Below are positions 1 to 8,700 of a stretch of 64,000 nt of DNA, piece after piece. The notes under the pieces are model-generated. The model made no database searches and was not told where the DNA came from. It saw only the letters and a list, made by a program, of their open reading frames with translations. The first letter of the stretch is position 1; each line of letters starts with the position of its first letter. Made by a program: the position numbers and the translations under genes. The DNA is taken from contig DAOPZC010000006.1 in the NCBI GenBank assembly GCA_035353175.1, positions 69,558-133,557 on the forward strand, in the 5' to 3' direction. The stretch comes from DAOPZC01 sp035353175 (GTDB lineage Bacteria; Verrucomicrobiota; Kiritimatiellia; RFP12; UBA1067).

Positions 1-333
1 GTCGGGTTTCTGCACCAGCACGTCGCCTTCCAGCCGGCACGCGCTGTAGTCCGAGCCGGTGCCGGAGATGGCCGGATTGATCTCGATGACCTCCGCCTTC
101 GGATACTGCGCCTTGAACCACGCGAGCGACTTCGGCCGCCAGCCCTGCGCCGCCGTGATGCTGCCGCCGAGATAGGCGATGCGCACCGGTTCGCCGCCGT
201 TGAGTTTGGCAAAGAAATTCGGCAAGCCGCCGCGCGCGCGGCACTCTTCGGCCACATTGACGTCGTGGCTGTAAGTCGCCGCGAGAAGGGTTGTTGTCGC
301 ACAGCAGACCAAGCCCATCACCATCGTCTTCAT
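1..333 (-). CDS. SGNH/GDSL-family hydrolase, N-terminal part (runs off the window)
   Basis: Reading from the ATG at 333 the frame is open to the window edge, giving about 111 residues of a longer protein. A signal peptide is followed by a mature start, and GGSIT at about residue 56-60 is the block I nucleophile motif (G-x-S) of SGNH lipases/acetylxylan esterases. I chose 333 over the ATG at 339 because AGAGGG lies 6 bases before 333 and touches 339. Family knowledge suggests an extracytoplasmic esterase acting on acetylated glycans; the remaining SGNH blocks (G, N, H) lie outside the window, so activity is inferred only. Confidence 0.75.
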   Translation of the reverse strand, partial: MKTMVMGLVCCATTTLLAATYSHDVNVAEECRARGGLPNFFAKLNGGEPVRIAYLGGSITAAQGWRPKSLAWFKAQYPKAEVIEINPAISGTGSDYSACRLEGDVLVQKPD

Positions 334-465
334 TGTCATCCCTCTTTCTTTTGATCACCCGCGCCGCGGAGGCGTCCCGCCGCAGACCCCGATCCGGTGT
401 CGCATCACTTTGGAAATACCGGCTGACCGTCCTGATCCTCTCGTCCGGCCAGGCTCCCGGGTCGT

Positions 466-1095
466 TTATTTGTTCTCTTTGGCGATGATGTCGGCGAGCA
501 GGTTGCCGCGGTGGTCGATCGCGTTCGGATACAGCTCCTTGATCTCTTTGATCAGCGCCTCGGCCTTGGCCGTCTGCCCCGCTTTCCGATAGAAGCCGGC
601 CAGATGGAGCCGCGCATAGGCGCCGACCTGTACGCCGTTGCCGTAGTAGCAGTCGCCGAAGTCCTTGATGGCCTGGACCAGATAGTGGACGCGCTCGTCG
701 CCCTGCGTCATCTGGCCCAGATAGAGCAGCGCGCAGCCGGTGCGGTTGGCCTTGCCGTACTGGGCGATCAGCGCCTGAAGGCTCTGCACGCCCGCGTCCG
801 TTTTCCACTCGTTGTTCGCGACCTGATAGAGCTTCTCGATTTTTCCCAGATCCTCGCGGGAGTAGACCTCCAGGTCCTTGCGCATGCGCGCTCTGGCCTT
901 TTCCCGCTCGGCCGCCACGATCTCCTCTTTCGTCGCCGCGGCGCCCTCCTTGGCCGCCGGTTTCCCGATGGACGCCTCCAGCTTGGCGACCCGCTCTTCA
1001 AGAAGATCCACCCGCTTCTTGAGTTCGGCCTGCGACTGAGCATACCCCGCGCAAACCCAAGAAATAAAAACCGATGCAGCTATGATCGTTCTCAT
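466..1095 (-). CDS. small secreted coiled-coil/helical-repeat protein
   Basis: A protein of 209 residues. The start at 1095 has GAAGGGGG five bases upstream and gives a clean signal peptide (MRTIIAASVFISWVCAGYAQ); a longer frame starting at 1146 would bury it. Residues 20-45 form a coiled coil (LKKRVDLLEERVAKLE), followed by a charged linker and a C-terminal half that reads like one or two TPR-type helical hairpins (AEALIKEIKELYPNA). The arrangement recalls YbgF/CpoB-type periplasmic proteins but is too short and diverged to assign. The function is unknown; the location is probably periplasmic. Confidence 0.7.
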   Translation of the reverse strand: MRTIIAASVFISWVCAGYAQSQAELKKRVDLLEERVAKLEASIGKPAAKEGAAATKEEIVAAEREKARARMRKDLEVYSREDLGKIEKLYQVANNEWKTDAGVQSLQALIAQYGKANRTGCALLYLGQMTQGDERVHYLVQAIKDFGDCYYGNGVQVGAYARLHLAGFYRKAGQTAKAEALIKEIKELYPNAIDHRGNLLADIIAKENK

Positions 1096-1210
1096 CGCGC
1101 CCCCTTCTTTTGGATTCAATTTCCAGCGTGCCGACAAGTGTTTCACAATCTCACAGGCGATTCAAGCGAAAGGCGGCGCTGCCGTTCCCCGCGCTGAGCG
1201 ACGGCAGGAT

Positions 1211-1879
1211 TCACGCCCCTGCCGCGCCCGCCGCCCGGCGCAAGCCGAGCAGGTGGCGCACGGCCTCGCCCGACAGCGGCACCGCGCCGTCGCCGGTCGC
1301 GAGGATGATCTGGCTCGCCAGCTCGAAGAAGTCGGCGTTCTGGAGCGCATGGTCGAAATCGCGCGCCACCGTGATTTGCCCGTGGTTCGCCATGAGCGCC
1401 AGATCGCGCGTGGCCATCACGTCGATCACCGCCTCCGCGAGTTCCGGCGAGCCCGGCGGCAGATAAGGTACGCGGCCGACAGGGCCGACGTAGAAGGGGA
1501 TTTCGGGGATCACGTTATAATTCACGCGGGCCCGGCGCTGGCAGGCCAGGGCCGTCGCGAAGGGCGACTGGTAGTGCAGCACGACGTTCACGTCCGGCCG
1601 GGCCCGCAGGATGCCGGCGTGGAAGCGGACCTCGACCGTCGGGACGACGTCGTTGAGCGGGCGGCCGTCCGCGATCGCGCAGACCGCGATGTCCTTGGGC
1701 GTCAGCCGCCCCAGCCAGCTGCGCGTGCGCGTGACGAGCATGCGGCTGTCGTCCAAACGCCACGACAGGTTGCCGCTGCTGCAGCGCAACAGCCCGCGCG
1801 CCGCGGCCTCTCGGCACGCCGCCACAAACGCGTTCATTTTCGGACGCGGAACGGGTCTCACGTGTAAAGTCTTCCTCAT
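1211..1879 (-). CDS. class II aldolase/adducin-family protein with an altered metal site
   Basis: 222 residues, the usual length for fuculose-1-phosphate aldolase relatives. Visible family blocks are SSGNLSWR (phosphate-binding SGN, about residue 34), PTVEVRFHAGI (the catalytic Glu region, about 80), LHYQSPFATALA (about 101) and MANHGQITV (third metal His, about 163). In zinc-dependent members the second block is H-T-H; here it reads H-Y-Q, so one of three expected His ligands is missing. GGAGAG eight bases upstream supports the start. It may be a sugar-phosphate aldolase/epimerase with altered chemistry or a non-catalytic relative. It faces away from the polysaccharide operon, which starts about 200 bases away. 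Confidence 0.75.
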   Translation of the reverse strand: MRKTLHVRPVPRPKMNAFVAACREAAARGLLRCSSGNLSWRLDDSRMLVTRTRSWLGRLTPKDIAVCAIADGRPLNDVVPTVEVRFHAGILRARPDVNVVLHYQSPFATALACQRRARVNYNVIPEIPFYVGPVGRVPYLPPGSPELAEAVIDVMATRDLALMANHGQITVARDFDHALQNADFFELASQIILATGDGAVPLSGEAVRHLLGLRRAAGAAGA

Positions 1880-2008
1880 GTCCGGCTCTCCCCCGATCCC
1901 ATCACGGGTGGAAAAAACGATACCATGCCTGCCGAGGCACCCTCAAGCCCCAAAGCGGGACAACGGGCCGGCGACCATTTTTTGTTTCTTGATGTTCCTG
2001 TTTTTTGA

Positions 2009-2037
2009 TTGCCCTCTCATCTCCGTCGGCCTATGAT
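2009..2037 (+). promoter_or_regulatory. putative sigma70-type promoter of the exopolysaccharide operon
   Basis: TTGCCC (2009-2014), a 17-base spacer and TATGAT (2032-2037) lie about 55 bases before the PilZ-GT2 start. Transcription would begin near 2044 and leave a short leader ending in GAGGTGAT before the ATG. It is recognised by consensus only. Confidence 0.45.
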
Positions 2038-2092
2038 GTCAACATCACGGTGGGAAGTATCGGCGGCATCCACTTGAAAACGAGGTGATGCC

Positions 2093-3730
2093 ATGAACAG
2101 TGAAGCTCGAGCGTTCCCTGAACCGGTCCCTGAGCGGCGTCTCCGGTCCCGGTCTCGTCCCAATTATTCGGACCGGCGTGCATCCCAACGGTATCTGGCG
2201 AAGTTCCCGATCCGGATCTTCATCGGCCAAGGCAAGGAGGCCAAAGAATACGCGGCCACGGTGCACGATATTTCCAGCGGCGGCCTGCTGATCGAAGCGC
2301 CCGAGGTGCCGCCGGAAGAGACCCGGATCCACGTCAAATTCCGCATCCCAAAAGGCGTGATGCCGGAGGCTTTTATCCAAGGCGTGGTGTCCACCGACGC
2401 CGAAGTCCGGCGCCACAAAGAAGGCGATCCGCTGCTGGGTCTCGCCTTCGAAGAAGACCTCGGGGCGCATTACGAGCGCACGGCCTGGAGCTACCTCCGC
2501 TGGCTGGCGGCAGCGGTCTTGTTCGTCGCGGCAAGCCTGATCCTGCTGATCAAATACGAGAACCTGTACAATTTCTGGTTCGACGTGCCGGTGTTCTTGT
2601 ACAGCCTGCTGGTCGGCGGCTACCTGATCAGCCGGTTCTTTTTTGCCTCGTTCTACGGCGATTCCAAGCCGCTCACCGAACTGCCGACCATGTCGGTAAT
2701 TATTCCGGTGCGGAACGAAGAGGCCAACATTGCCCGGACGCTCCGGCAAGTCATGGAGTCGGACTACCCCCGCGACCGTTTGCAGGTCATCGCCGTGAAC
2801 GACTGCAGCACGGACCGCACGCTTGAGGTCATGAAGGAGTCGCAGAAAATCTATCCGGATCTGGTGGTCCTCGGGCTGGAGAAACAGGCCGGCAAGCGGC
2901 ATGCCCTGGCCACGGGCGTAGGACTGGCCACGGGGCAGGTCATCACCTTCATCGACTCGGACAGCTTCATCCAACCCGACGCCCTGCGACACCTGGTCAA
3001 CCGCTTCTCCGACCCCAAGGTGGCGGCCGTCACCGGGCACTGCGACGTGGAGAACATCTGGACGAACATGCTGACCCGCATGCAGACGGTGCGCTACTTC
3101 ATTGCCTTCCGAGTGATGAAAGCCGCCGAGAGCGTGTTCGACTCCGTGACGTGCCTGTCGGGACCGATCGCGGCCTACCGCCGGGAGATCCTGCAGCTGG
3201 TCATGCCCGAATGGCTCAACCAGATGTTCATGGGACGCCCCGCCACCTTCGGCGACGACCGGAGCCTGACCAACAGCCTGCTGCGGCGCGGCTACAAAGT
3301 CGTGTACGAGTGCAAGGCGCGGGTCACCACGATCGTTCCCGAGCACCAGAGCGAGTTCCTGCGGCAGCAGCTGCGCTGGAAACGCTCCTGGTTCCGGGAG
3401 ATGCTGATCGCGTCGTCCTTCATGTGGCGTCGCGAGCCCCTGATGGTCGTGTCGTTCTACCTCGGGTTCATCCTGCCGCTGCTGGGGCCGGCGATCGTGA
3501 TCCGGGCGCTGATCTACGTGCCGCTCGTGCAGCGCACATCGCCGCTGATGTACATCTTCGGCATCACCCTGATGAGCGCGCTGATGAGCAGCACCTACCT
3601 TCTCTACAAACGGTCGCGCATCTGGTTTTACGGGACCGTGTTCTGTTTCTACTACATGTTTGTCCTGGTCTGGCAGACGCCGTGGGCCGTGCTGACCTGC
3701 TGGCGCAACGAATGGATCACAAGAAGCTGA
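2093..3730 (+). CDS. PilZ-domain family 2 glycosyltransferase (exopolysaccharide synthase, PgaC-like)
   Basis: 545 residues. The N-terminus is a PilZ domain with the c-di-GMP signature RxxxR at R29-R33 and DxSxxG at D59-G64. Two membrane helices follow (about 137-180), then a processive GT2 domain: VIIPVRNEE start, NDCSTD near 236, DSDS near 290, GDD near 388 and QQLRW near 424-428, and C-terminal membrane helices. This is the plan of inverting synthases such as PgaC, NodC or hyaluronan synthase, which polymerise a nucleotide sugar and extrude the chain. The PilZ domain at the front suggests direct c-di-GMP activation, rather than the separate PgaD used in E. coli. First gene of a tight operon (8 bases to the next gene). 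Sugar identity cannot be told. Confidence 0.88.
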   Translation: MNSEARAFPEPVPERRLRSRSRPNYSDRRASQRYLAKFPIRIFIGQGKEAKEYAATVHDISSGGLLIEAPEVPPEETRIHVKFRIPKGVMPEAFIQGVVSTDAEVRRHKEGDPLLGLAFEEDLGAHYERTAWSYLRWLAAAVLFVAASLILLIKYENLYNFWFDVPVFLYSLLVGGYLISRFFFASFYGDSKPLTELPTMSVIIPVRNEEANIARTLRQVMESDYPRDRLQVIAVNDCSTDRTLEVMKESQKIYPDLVVLGLEKQAGKRHALATGVGLATGQVITFIDSDSFIQPDALRHLVNRFSDPKVAAVTGHCDVENIWTNMLTRMQTVRYFIAFRVMKAAESVFDSVTCLSGPIAAYRREILQLVMPEWLNQMFMGRPATFGDDRSLTNSLLRRGYKVVYECKARVTTIVPEHQSEFLRQQLRWKRSWFREMLIASSFMWRREPLMVVSFYLGFILPLLGPAIVIRALIYVPLVQRTSPLMYIFGITLMSALMSSTYLLYKRSRIWFYGTVFCFYYMFVLVWQTPWAVLTCWRNEWITRS

Positions 3731-3738
3731 GGTGACCT

Positions 3739-5691
3739 ATGAAAAAACTTTCCATTGCGGTTCAATGGCTTGTTTTGGTTGCCCTCGTCGCGTTGACGGC
3801 CTACGTCATCTTCCGTCCGACGCCCCAGCCGGACTATGCGCCCGAAACGTGGCAGGACTGGAACGGCGTGACGGTGCTCTCTTATGCCGGTATCGCCCGG
3901 CACGAGTCACCCGTCTATCCGTCCGTAAAACGGCTGGAAGCCCAGTTGGCCGCCCTGCGGGACGACGGCTACCGGACCGTCCGTCCGGAGGATGTGCGAG
4001 CCTATCTGGAAGAACGCGCGCCGCTGCCCAAAAAAGCGCTGCTGCTGATCTTCGAGGGGGGGCGCAAAGAGGCGTTCATCCGGGCGACTCCCGTGCTGCA
4101 GCGGACAGGATTCTCCGCCGTCATCGTCACGCCCACCACCGTCCTGCGCCAGTGGGGAGGCTTCTACCTGAAGCGGAAGGACATCCGAAAGATTGTCCGT
4201 CTGCCCCAGTGGCAGGTCGGCAGCATGGGCCACCAGGCGTTTGAGCCGGTGCCGGGATCGACGTCCGTCGAGATGGGACATTTCCTGGCCCAGCGCGAAG
4301 TGTCTGACGGTCAGGTGGAAACCGCCGAGCATTTCCGTAACCGCGTCCTTCAGGATTATGCCCAGTCCGCACAACTCTTGGAAGACGCCGCCGGAAAGCC
4401 TCCGCTGCTCTATCTCTATCCGTATGCCGATGCCGGACAAAGCCCGTGCTCCGACCCGCTGGCCGAAACGGTGAACCGGGACGCTGTAACCCGCTATTTC
4501 AGCCTGGCCTTCATCGGCGGATCGAACGCGTTCAATGGTCCGGGCAGCGACCCATGGAGCCTAACCCGTCTGCGCGTCCCCGGCAACTGGACGCCCGAGC
4601 ATCTGTTGGCCGAGTTGGCTTCCAGCCAGCCGCGTCACCGGCCGCAGTCCGACCTCGGACTGGCGCAAGACTGGGTGTTTGAACGCGAGGCCGATATGCG
4701 GAACGCCGAACTGCACCTCCCCGCCGATGCGGCCGTCTGGCTGCGGGGCACGGAGGCGTGGACAGACCTTGAGGCCAGCGCCGAGCTGCTTCCCGAGACG
4801 GCCGGCAGCGGCGCGCTTTATGCGCGTTACACGAGCGTACGTTCCTGGCTGCGCGTCGCCGTGGACACCGAAGGCCTGCGCGTTCAAGAACGCTTGGGCG
4901 GGCGGCTCTACACCCTCTGTCGCCGTCCTCCGGCCGCGGGCGCCCCGCAGGCCGCCCGCCGCGTCCGGCTACGCATCCGGAACAACCGGGCATGGGTGTG
5001 GCTGAACGACGAGCCTGTCGCCGAAAACCTGCCGCTCGCGCCCGACACCCGCCGCGGCCGCGTCGGCTTCGGCTGTGATGCGGGCGAACTCCGCGTGAGC
5101 GCCTTCTCGGCGCGCCCCCTGCCCGCCCGCTGGGTCCTCGCCAACAGCATCCGGCTGATTCCGGACGCGGCCCTGGATCAAGTCCAGGCGGTGATCCCGA
5201 ACTGGTTCCGCGCCGGCGAACCCCCCGGCCTCGCCCAAACGGCACAACAGGACCTGCTGCACGCGGCCGTCACCGGCATCCGCACCGTCCCCCTCCTGAC
5301 GGGAGGCACGGCGCTGGACAACGAAGCGGCCCGCGACTGGGCCGCCGCGATCGACGCCGAACTGGTCCGCGCCGACGTGAAGACGCTGACGCCGGCCCTG
5401 GCGGTGGACGGCCCCGCGTTTACGCTGGCCGCCGAACTGCGGAACCGGGGTTACCGCGTGGTTCACCTGCTGGCGCCCGCGCAGGCGTTGGAATGGGGCC
5501 GATCGGTCGCCTTGGCTGCGCCGGATGAACCGATCGCCGTGAACGGTGTCGGCGGGGAAGCCGACGCTGCGCTTGTTTGGTTGAAGCGCGTCATCCCGAC
5601 GAGCCGTCTGGCCTTGCGGGAAATCGACGGCGCCGCACTCGCGCCGAATCTCTCCACCCTGCGCCGGTATGACTCGATGCCGGGACTCTGA
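3739..5691 (+). CDS. secreted protein with degenerate polysaccharide-deacetylase domain (PgaB-like position)
   Basis: 650 residues. An uncleaved or cleavable signal helix covers residues 5-23. Residues 35-200 follow the CE4 deacetylase plan (VTVLSYAGI, then a search-strand pattern, KALLLIF, GFSAVIVTPT), but the metal motif TFDDG reads IFEGG at about 103-107 and the H-x3-H motif reads SMGHQ, so the catalytic Asp and one His are absent. Residues about 310-460 resemble a concanavalin-like/DUF1080 sandwich, and the C-terminus looks like a partial TIM-type fold. In pga systems PgaB deacetylates the polymer in the periplasm; here the domain is probably binding or scaffolding. Good Shine-Dalgarno (GAGGTGACC); 14 bases before the next gene. 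Confidence 0.75.
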   Translation: MKKLSIAVQWLVLVALVALTAYVIFRPTPQPDYAPETWQDWNGVTVLSYAGIARHESPVYPSVKRLEAQLAALRDDGYRTVRPEDVRAYLEERAPLPKKALLLIFEGGRKEAFIRATPVLQRTGFSAVIVTPTTVLRQWGGFYLKRKDIRKIVRLPQWQVGSMGHQAFEPVPGSTSVEMGHFLAQREVSDGQVETAEHFRNRVLQDYAQSAQLLEDAAGKPPLLYLYPYADAGQSPCSDPLAETVNRDAVTRYFSLAFIGGSNAFNGPGSDPWSLTRLRVPGNWTPEHLLAELASSQPRHRPQSDLGLAQDWVFEREADMRNAELHLPADAAVWLRGTEAWTDLEASAELLPETAGSGALYARYTSVRSWLRVAVDTEGLRVQERLGGRLYTLCRRPPAAGAPQAARRVRLRIRNNRAWVWLNDEPVAENLPLAPDTRRGRVGFGCDAGELRVSAFSARPLPARWVLANSIRLIPDAALDQVQAVIPNWFRAGEPPGLAQTAQQDLLHAAVTGIRTVPLLTGGTALDNEAARDWAAAIDAELVRADVKTLTPALAVDGPAFTLAAELRNRGYRVVHLLAPAQALEWGRSVALAAPDEPIAVNGVGGEADAALVWLKRVIPTSRLALREIDGAALAPNLSTLRRYDSMPGL

Positions 5692-5705
5692 AAGGAGCGC
5701 TGACC

Positions 5706-8700
5706 ATGAATACTCTGAAGCTTTGCCTCATCGCGATAGTGGTCGGCGGGTTCGGGGCGACCCTGCGGCCGTTGCTTGCGCAGGACGTCGCCAACGTGAC
5801 CCAACTGATCAGGGATTCGCAATCCGCACTGGCCGCGGCGAAGTACGCCGAGGCCGAACGTCTGGCGCGAGGCGCCGTCGACCTCGACCCCGCCCATCCC
5901 CCGGCCTGGCGGCAGTATGGCCTCGCCCTCCTGAAGGGGGGCAAGGCGCAGGAAGCCGCCACCGCGCTGCAGCGGGCGGTCTCGATGGACGAGAAGGATG
6001 CGACGGCCTGGCGCGGGCTGGCCATGGCCTGCTGGCAGACCCAGCAGCCGAACGAGGCGGTCCGGGCCCTCAGCGCCTATCTGCGCGTGAAGCCCGAAGA
6101 TGCCGGCGTCTGGCGCGACCTCGCCACCTGGCTCACCCAGCTGGAACGGGGTGAACAGGCGGTCGCCGCCCTCGAGCGGGTGGCCGAGCTGAAACCCGAA
6201 GACGCTTCGGCCTGGCGCGAGCTGGGCGCCTGGCTGACCAAGCTGGAGCGCTACGAACAGGCCGTCGCCGCCTTCGAGCACGCGGTGAAACTGCACCCGG
6301 AGGAGGCCGCCGCGAGGCGCGGCATGGCCACGGCCCTCACCCGCCTGGAGCGCTACGAGCCCGCCGTCGCCGCGCTGGAACAGGTGGTCAAGGCGTCGCC
6401 GGACGACGTCTCGGCGTGGCGCGACATGGCCACCGCGCTGATCCGGCTAAAGCGCAACGAGCAGGCGGTCGCCGCGCTGGAGCGCGTGGTGAAGCTCAAA
6501 CCCGAAGACGTCTCGGCGTGGCGCGACCTCGCCACCGAGCTCGCCCGCCTCGAGCGCCACGAGCAGGCCGTGGCGGCGCTTGCGAACGTGGTCAAAGCCG
6601 CGCCGGACGACGCCTCCGCCTGGCGCGACATGGCCACGGGACAAACGCGCATCGAGCGCCTCGAGCAGGCCATCGCCTCGCTGGAACAGGCGCTCAAGCT
6701 CCAGCCCGAGGAGGCCTCGGCGTGGCAGGCCTTGGCCGTGCTGCACCAGCGCACCGGCAAGCTGGCCGAAGCCGCGAAGGACTACGAGAAGGCGCTCGCG
6801 CTGCGCCCCGGCGATCCGGTCATCCGCCGCGACCTGGGCTGGGCGCTCTGGTCGCTGGGCCGCCGCGACGACGCCGTCGCGCGGCTGACGGAAGCCGTCG
6901 AGGCCGGCATCGAGTCGCGCGACCGCGTGATCTTCCAGGTCGCCGCCCGCCTGGCCGAGGAGGACGCGGGCGAGGCGGCCCTGGCCTTCCTGCGCAAGGT
7001 CAACCCCAACAGCCCGACCTCCACCATCGGCCTGGCGCTGGCCCGGGGCGGCCGCGTGAGGGCGGCCGAGCCGATCCTGCTGAACGCCTGGCAGAACGGC
7101 GAGCAGACGGCTGCAGTCGGACTCTATCTGGCCTATGCGCGTGCCCTGAACGGACGCTTCGACGGCATCGACAAGCACCTCGACCCGCTGCTGAGCACGC
7201 CGGGCACACTCCCGCAAGAGCAGGCCGACCTGGTGCTGGAAACGCTCCGCCAAGGCAACACCCGCCCGGAGACGCCCGCGCTGATGGCTCGGCTTGAGGC
7301 GCGGCTGGGGCCGGCCGAAACCGCCAGCAAGCGCGTGACCGACATCCTGGAGACCTGCGCCGAAGCCAGCCGCATTCGCGGCCAGACGGCGTTGGCCCTG
7401 CAGATGTACCGCCGCGTGCTGGAGCGCGACCCTGCGCGCGGCTCGTGGTCGTGGGTCGTCCTGCTGGCCGAGCGCGTCGAGGGCAAGACCCCCTTCGTCT
7501 GGCTCGACAGCTATGCGAAGCGCGTCTCCGATCCGGCCCGCCTAGCCGGCATCCGAGGCCTGAGAGCGGCGCGTCTGGGGCAACCGGAAGCGGCCGTGCC
7601 CGAGCTGCGCCAGAGCATCGCGCTGGACAAGGAGCAACCGCTGCTGCGGCAGCTCTTGTTCGACAGCCTGCTGCGCGTGGGGAATGCCGACGAGGCCCGC
7701 ATCGAAGCGGAGTGGTTCGCCAAGCGTGTGGAAGCCGGCGACGCATCGTCGCGGCCCAATCTGGCCGAGATGCTGACGCGCCTCGGCGAGACCGCGGCGG
7801 CCCTGCCGCACTGGGAGACGCTCCGCAAGGCCAATCCGGACTCGATCTACTACGGCATCGAGAACGCCACGGCGCTGTTCCGTCTGGGCCGCCCGGAGGA
7901 AGCCATGGAGATCCTGCGGACCCTGGCGGGCGCCAAGCCGAACAGCCGGGTCTTCGAGCTGATGGCCGAGATTGAGACGGCACAGACCAACACGCTCCAA
8001 TCGGTGGAATGGGCCAGCCGCGGCCTGGCGATCGACCCTTCGCCGGGGCTCCTGCGCTACCATGCCGAGGGCCTGGAAAAACTGGGAACCAACAACGCGC
8101 CTGCAGCGCTGGCCTCGGCCCAGCGCTTCTTGAAGGATGACCCGGGCTACGTGCCGCTCACCGTGCTGGCGGGCCGCATGCTCGCGAGCGTGGGTCAAAC
8201 CAACGAACTCGAGGTGTATTACCTCCGGCAGCTCGCGCGCAACCCGATGTTCACACCGTCGCTCACGGGGCTGCGCGAGCTCACCACCCTCGACGGCCGG
8301 TTCGAAGAGGCGACCGAATACGCCCGCCTGCATACCCTGATTCTGACCAACAACTCGGAGGTGCTGCGAAGCTACGCCAACTCGCTGGCCCAGCAGGACC
8401 ACTTCGTCAAAGCGCTGAAGATCCTGCGCCCGCTGGCGCGCACGCCGGTCGAGAAAGCCGTGCCCATCCTGACCTACCCGTCGATCATGCGGCATCCCTA
8501 CCCAGGACGCAACTCGGTTGACCAGATCAGCCGGCACATCCGGCGCCTCGCCGACGACGGCTACCGCTTCATCAACGCGTTCAGCCAGATCAGCGAAAAG
8601 CCGGAGGCCCGCCACGTGATGCTCGTGCTGCTCGATCCGGACGCCGGGGTGATCGACGCCCTCGACCCCGTGCTGCAGCGGCACGGCGCGCGCGTGGTCT

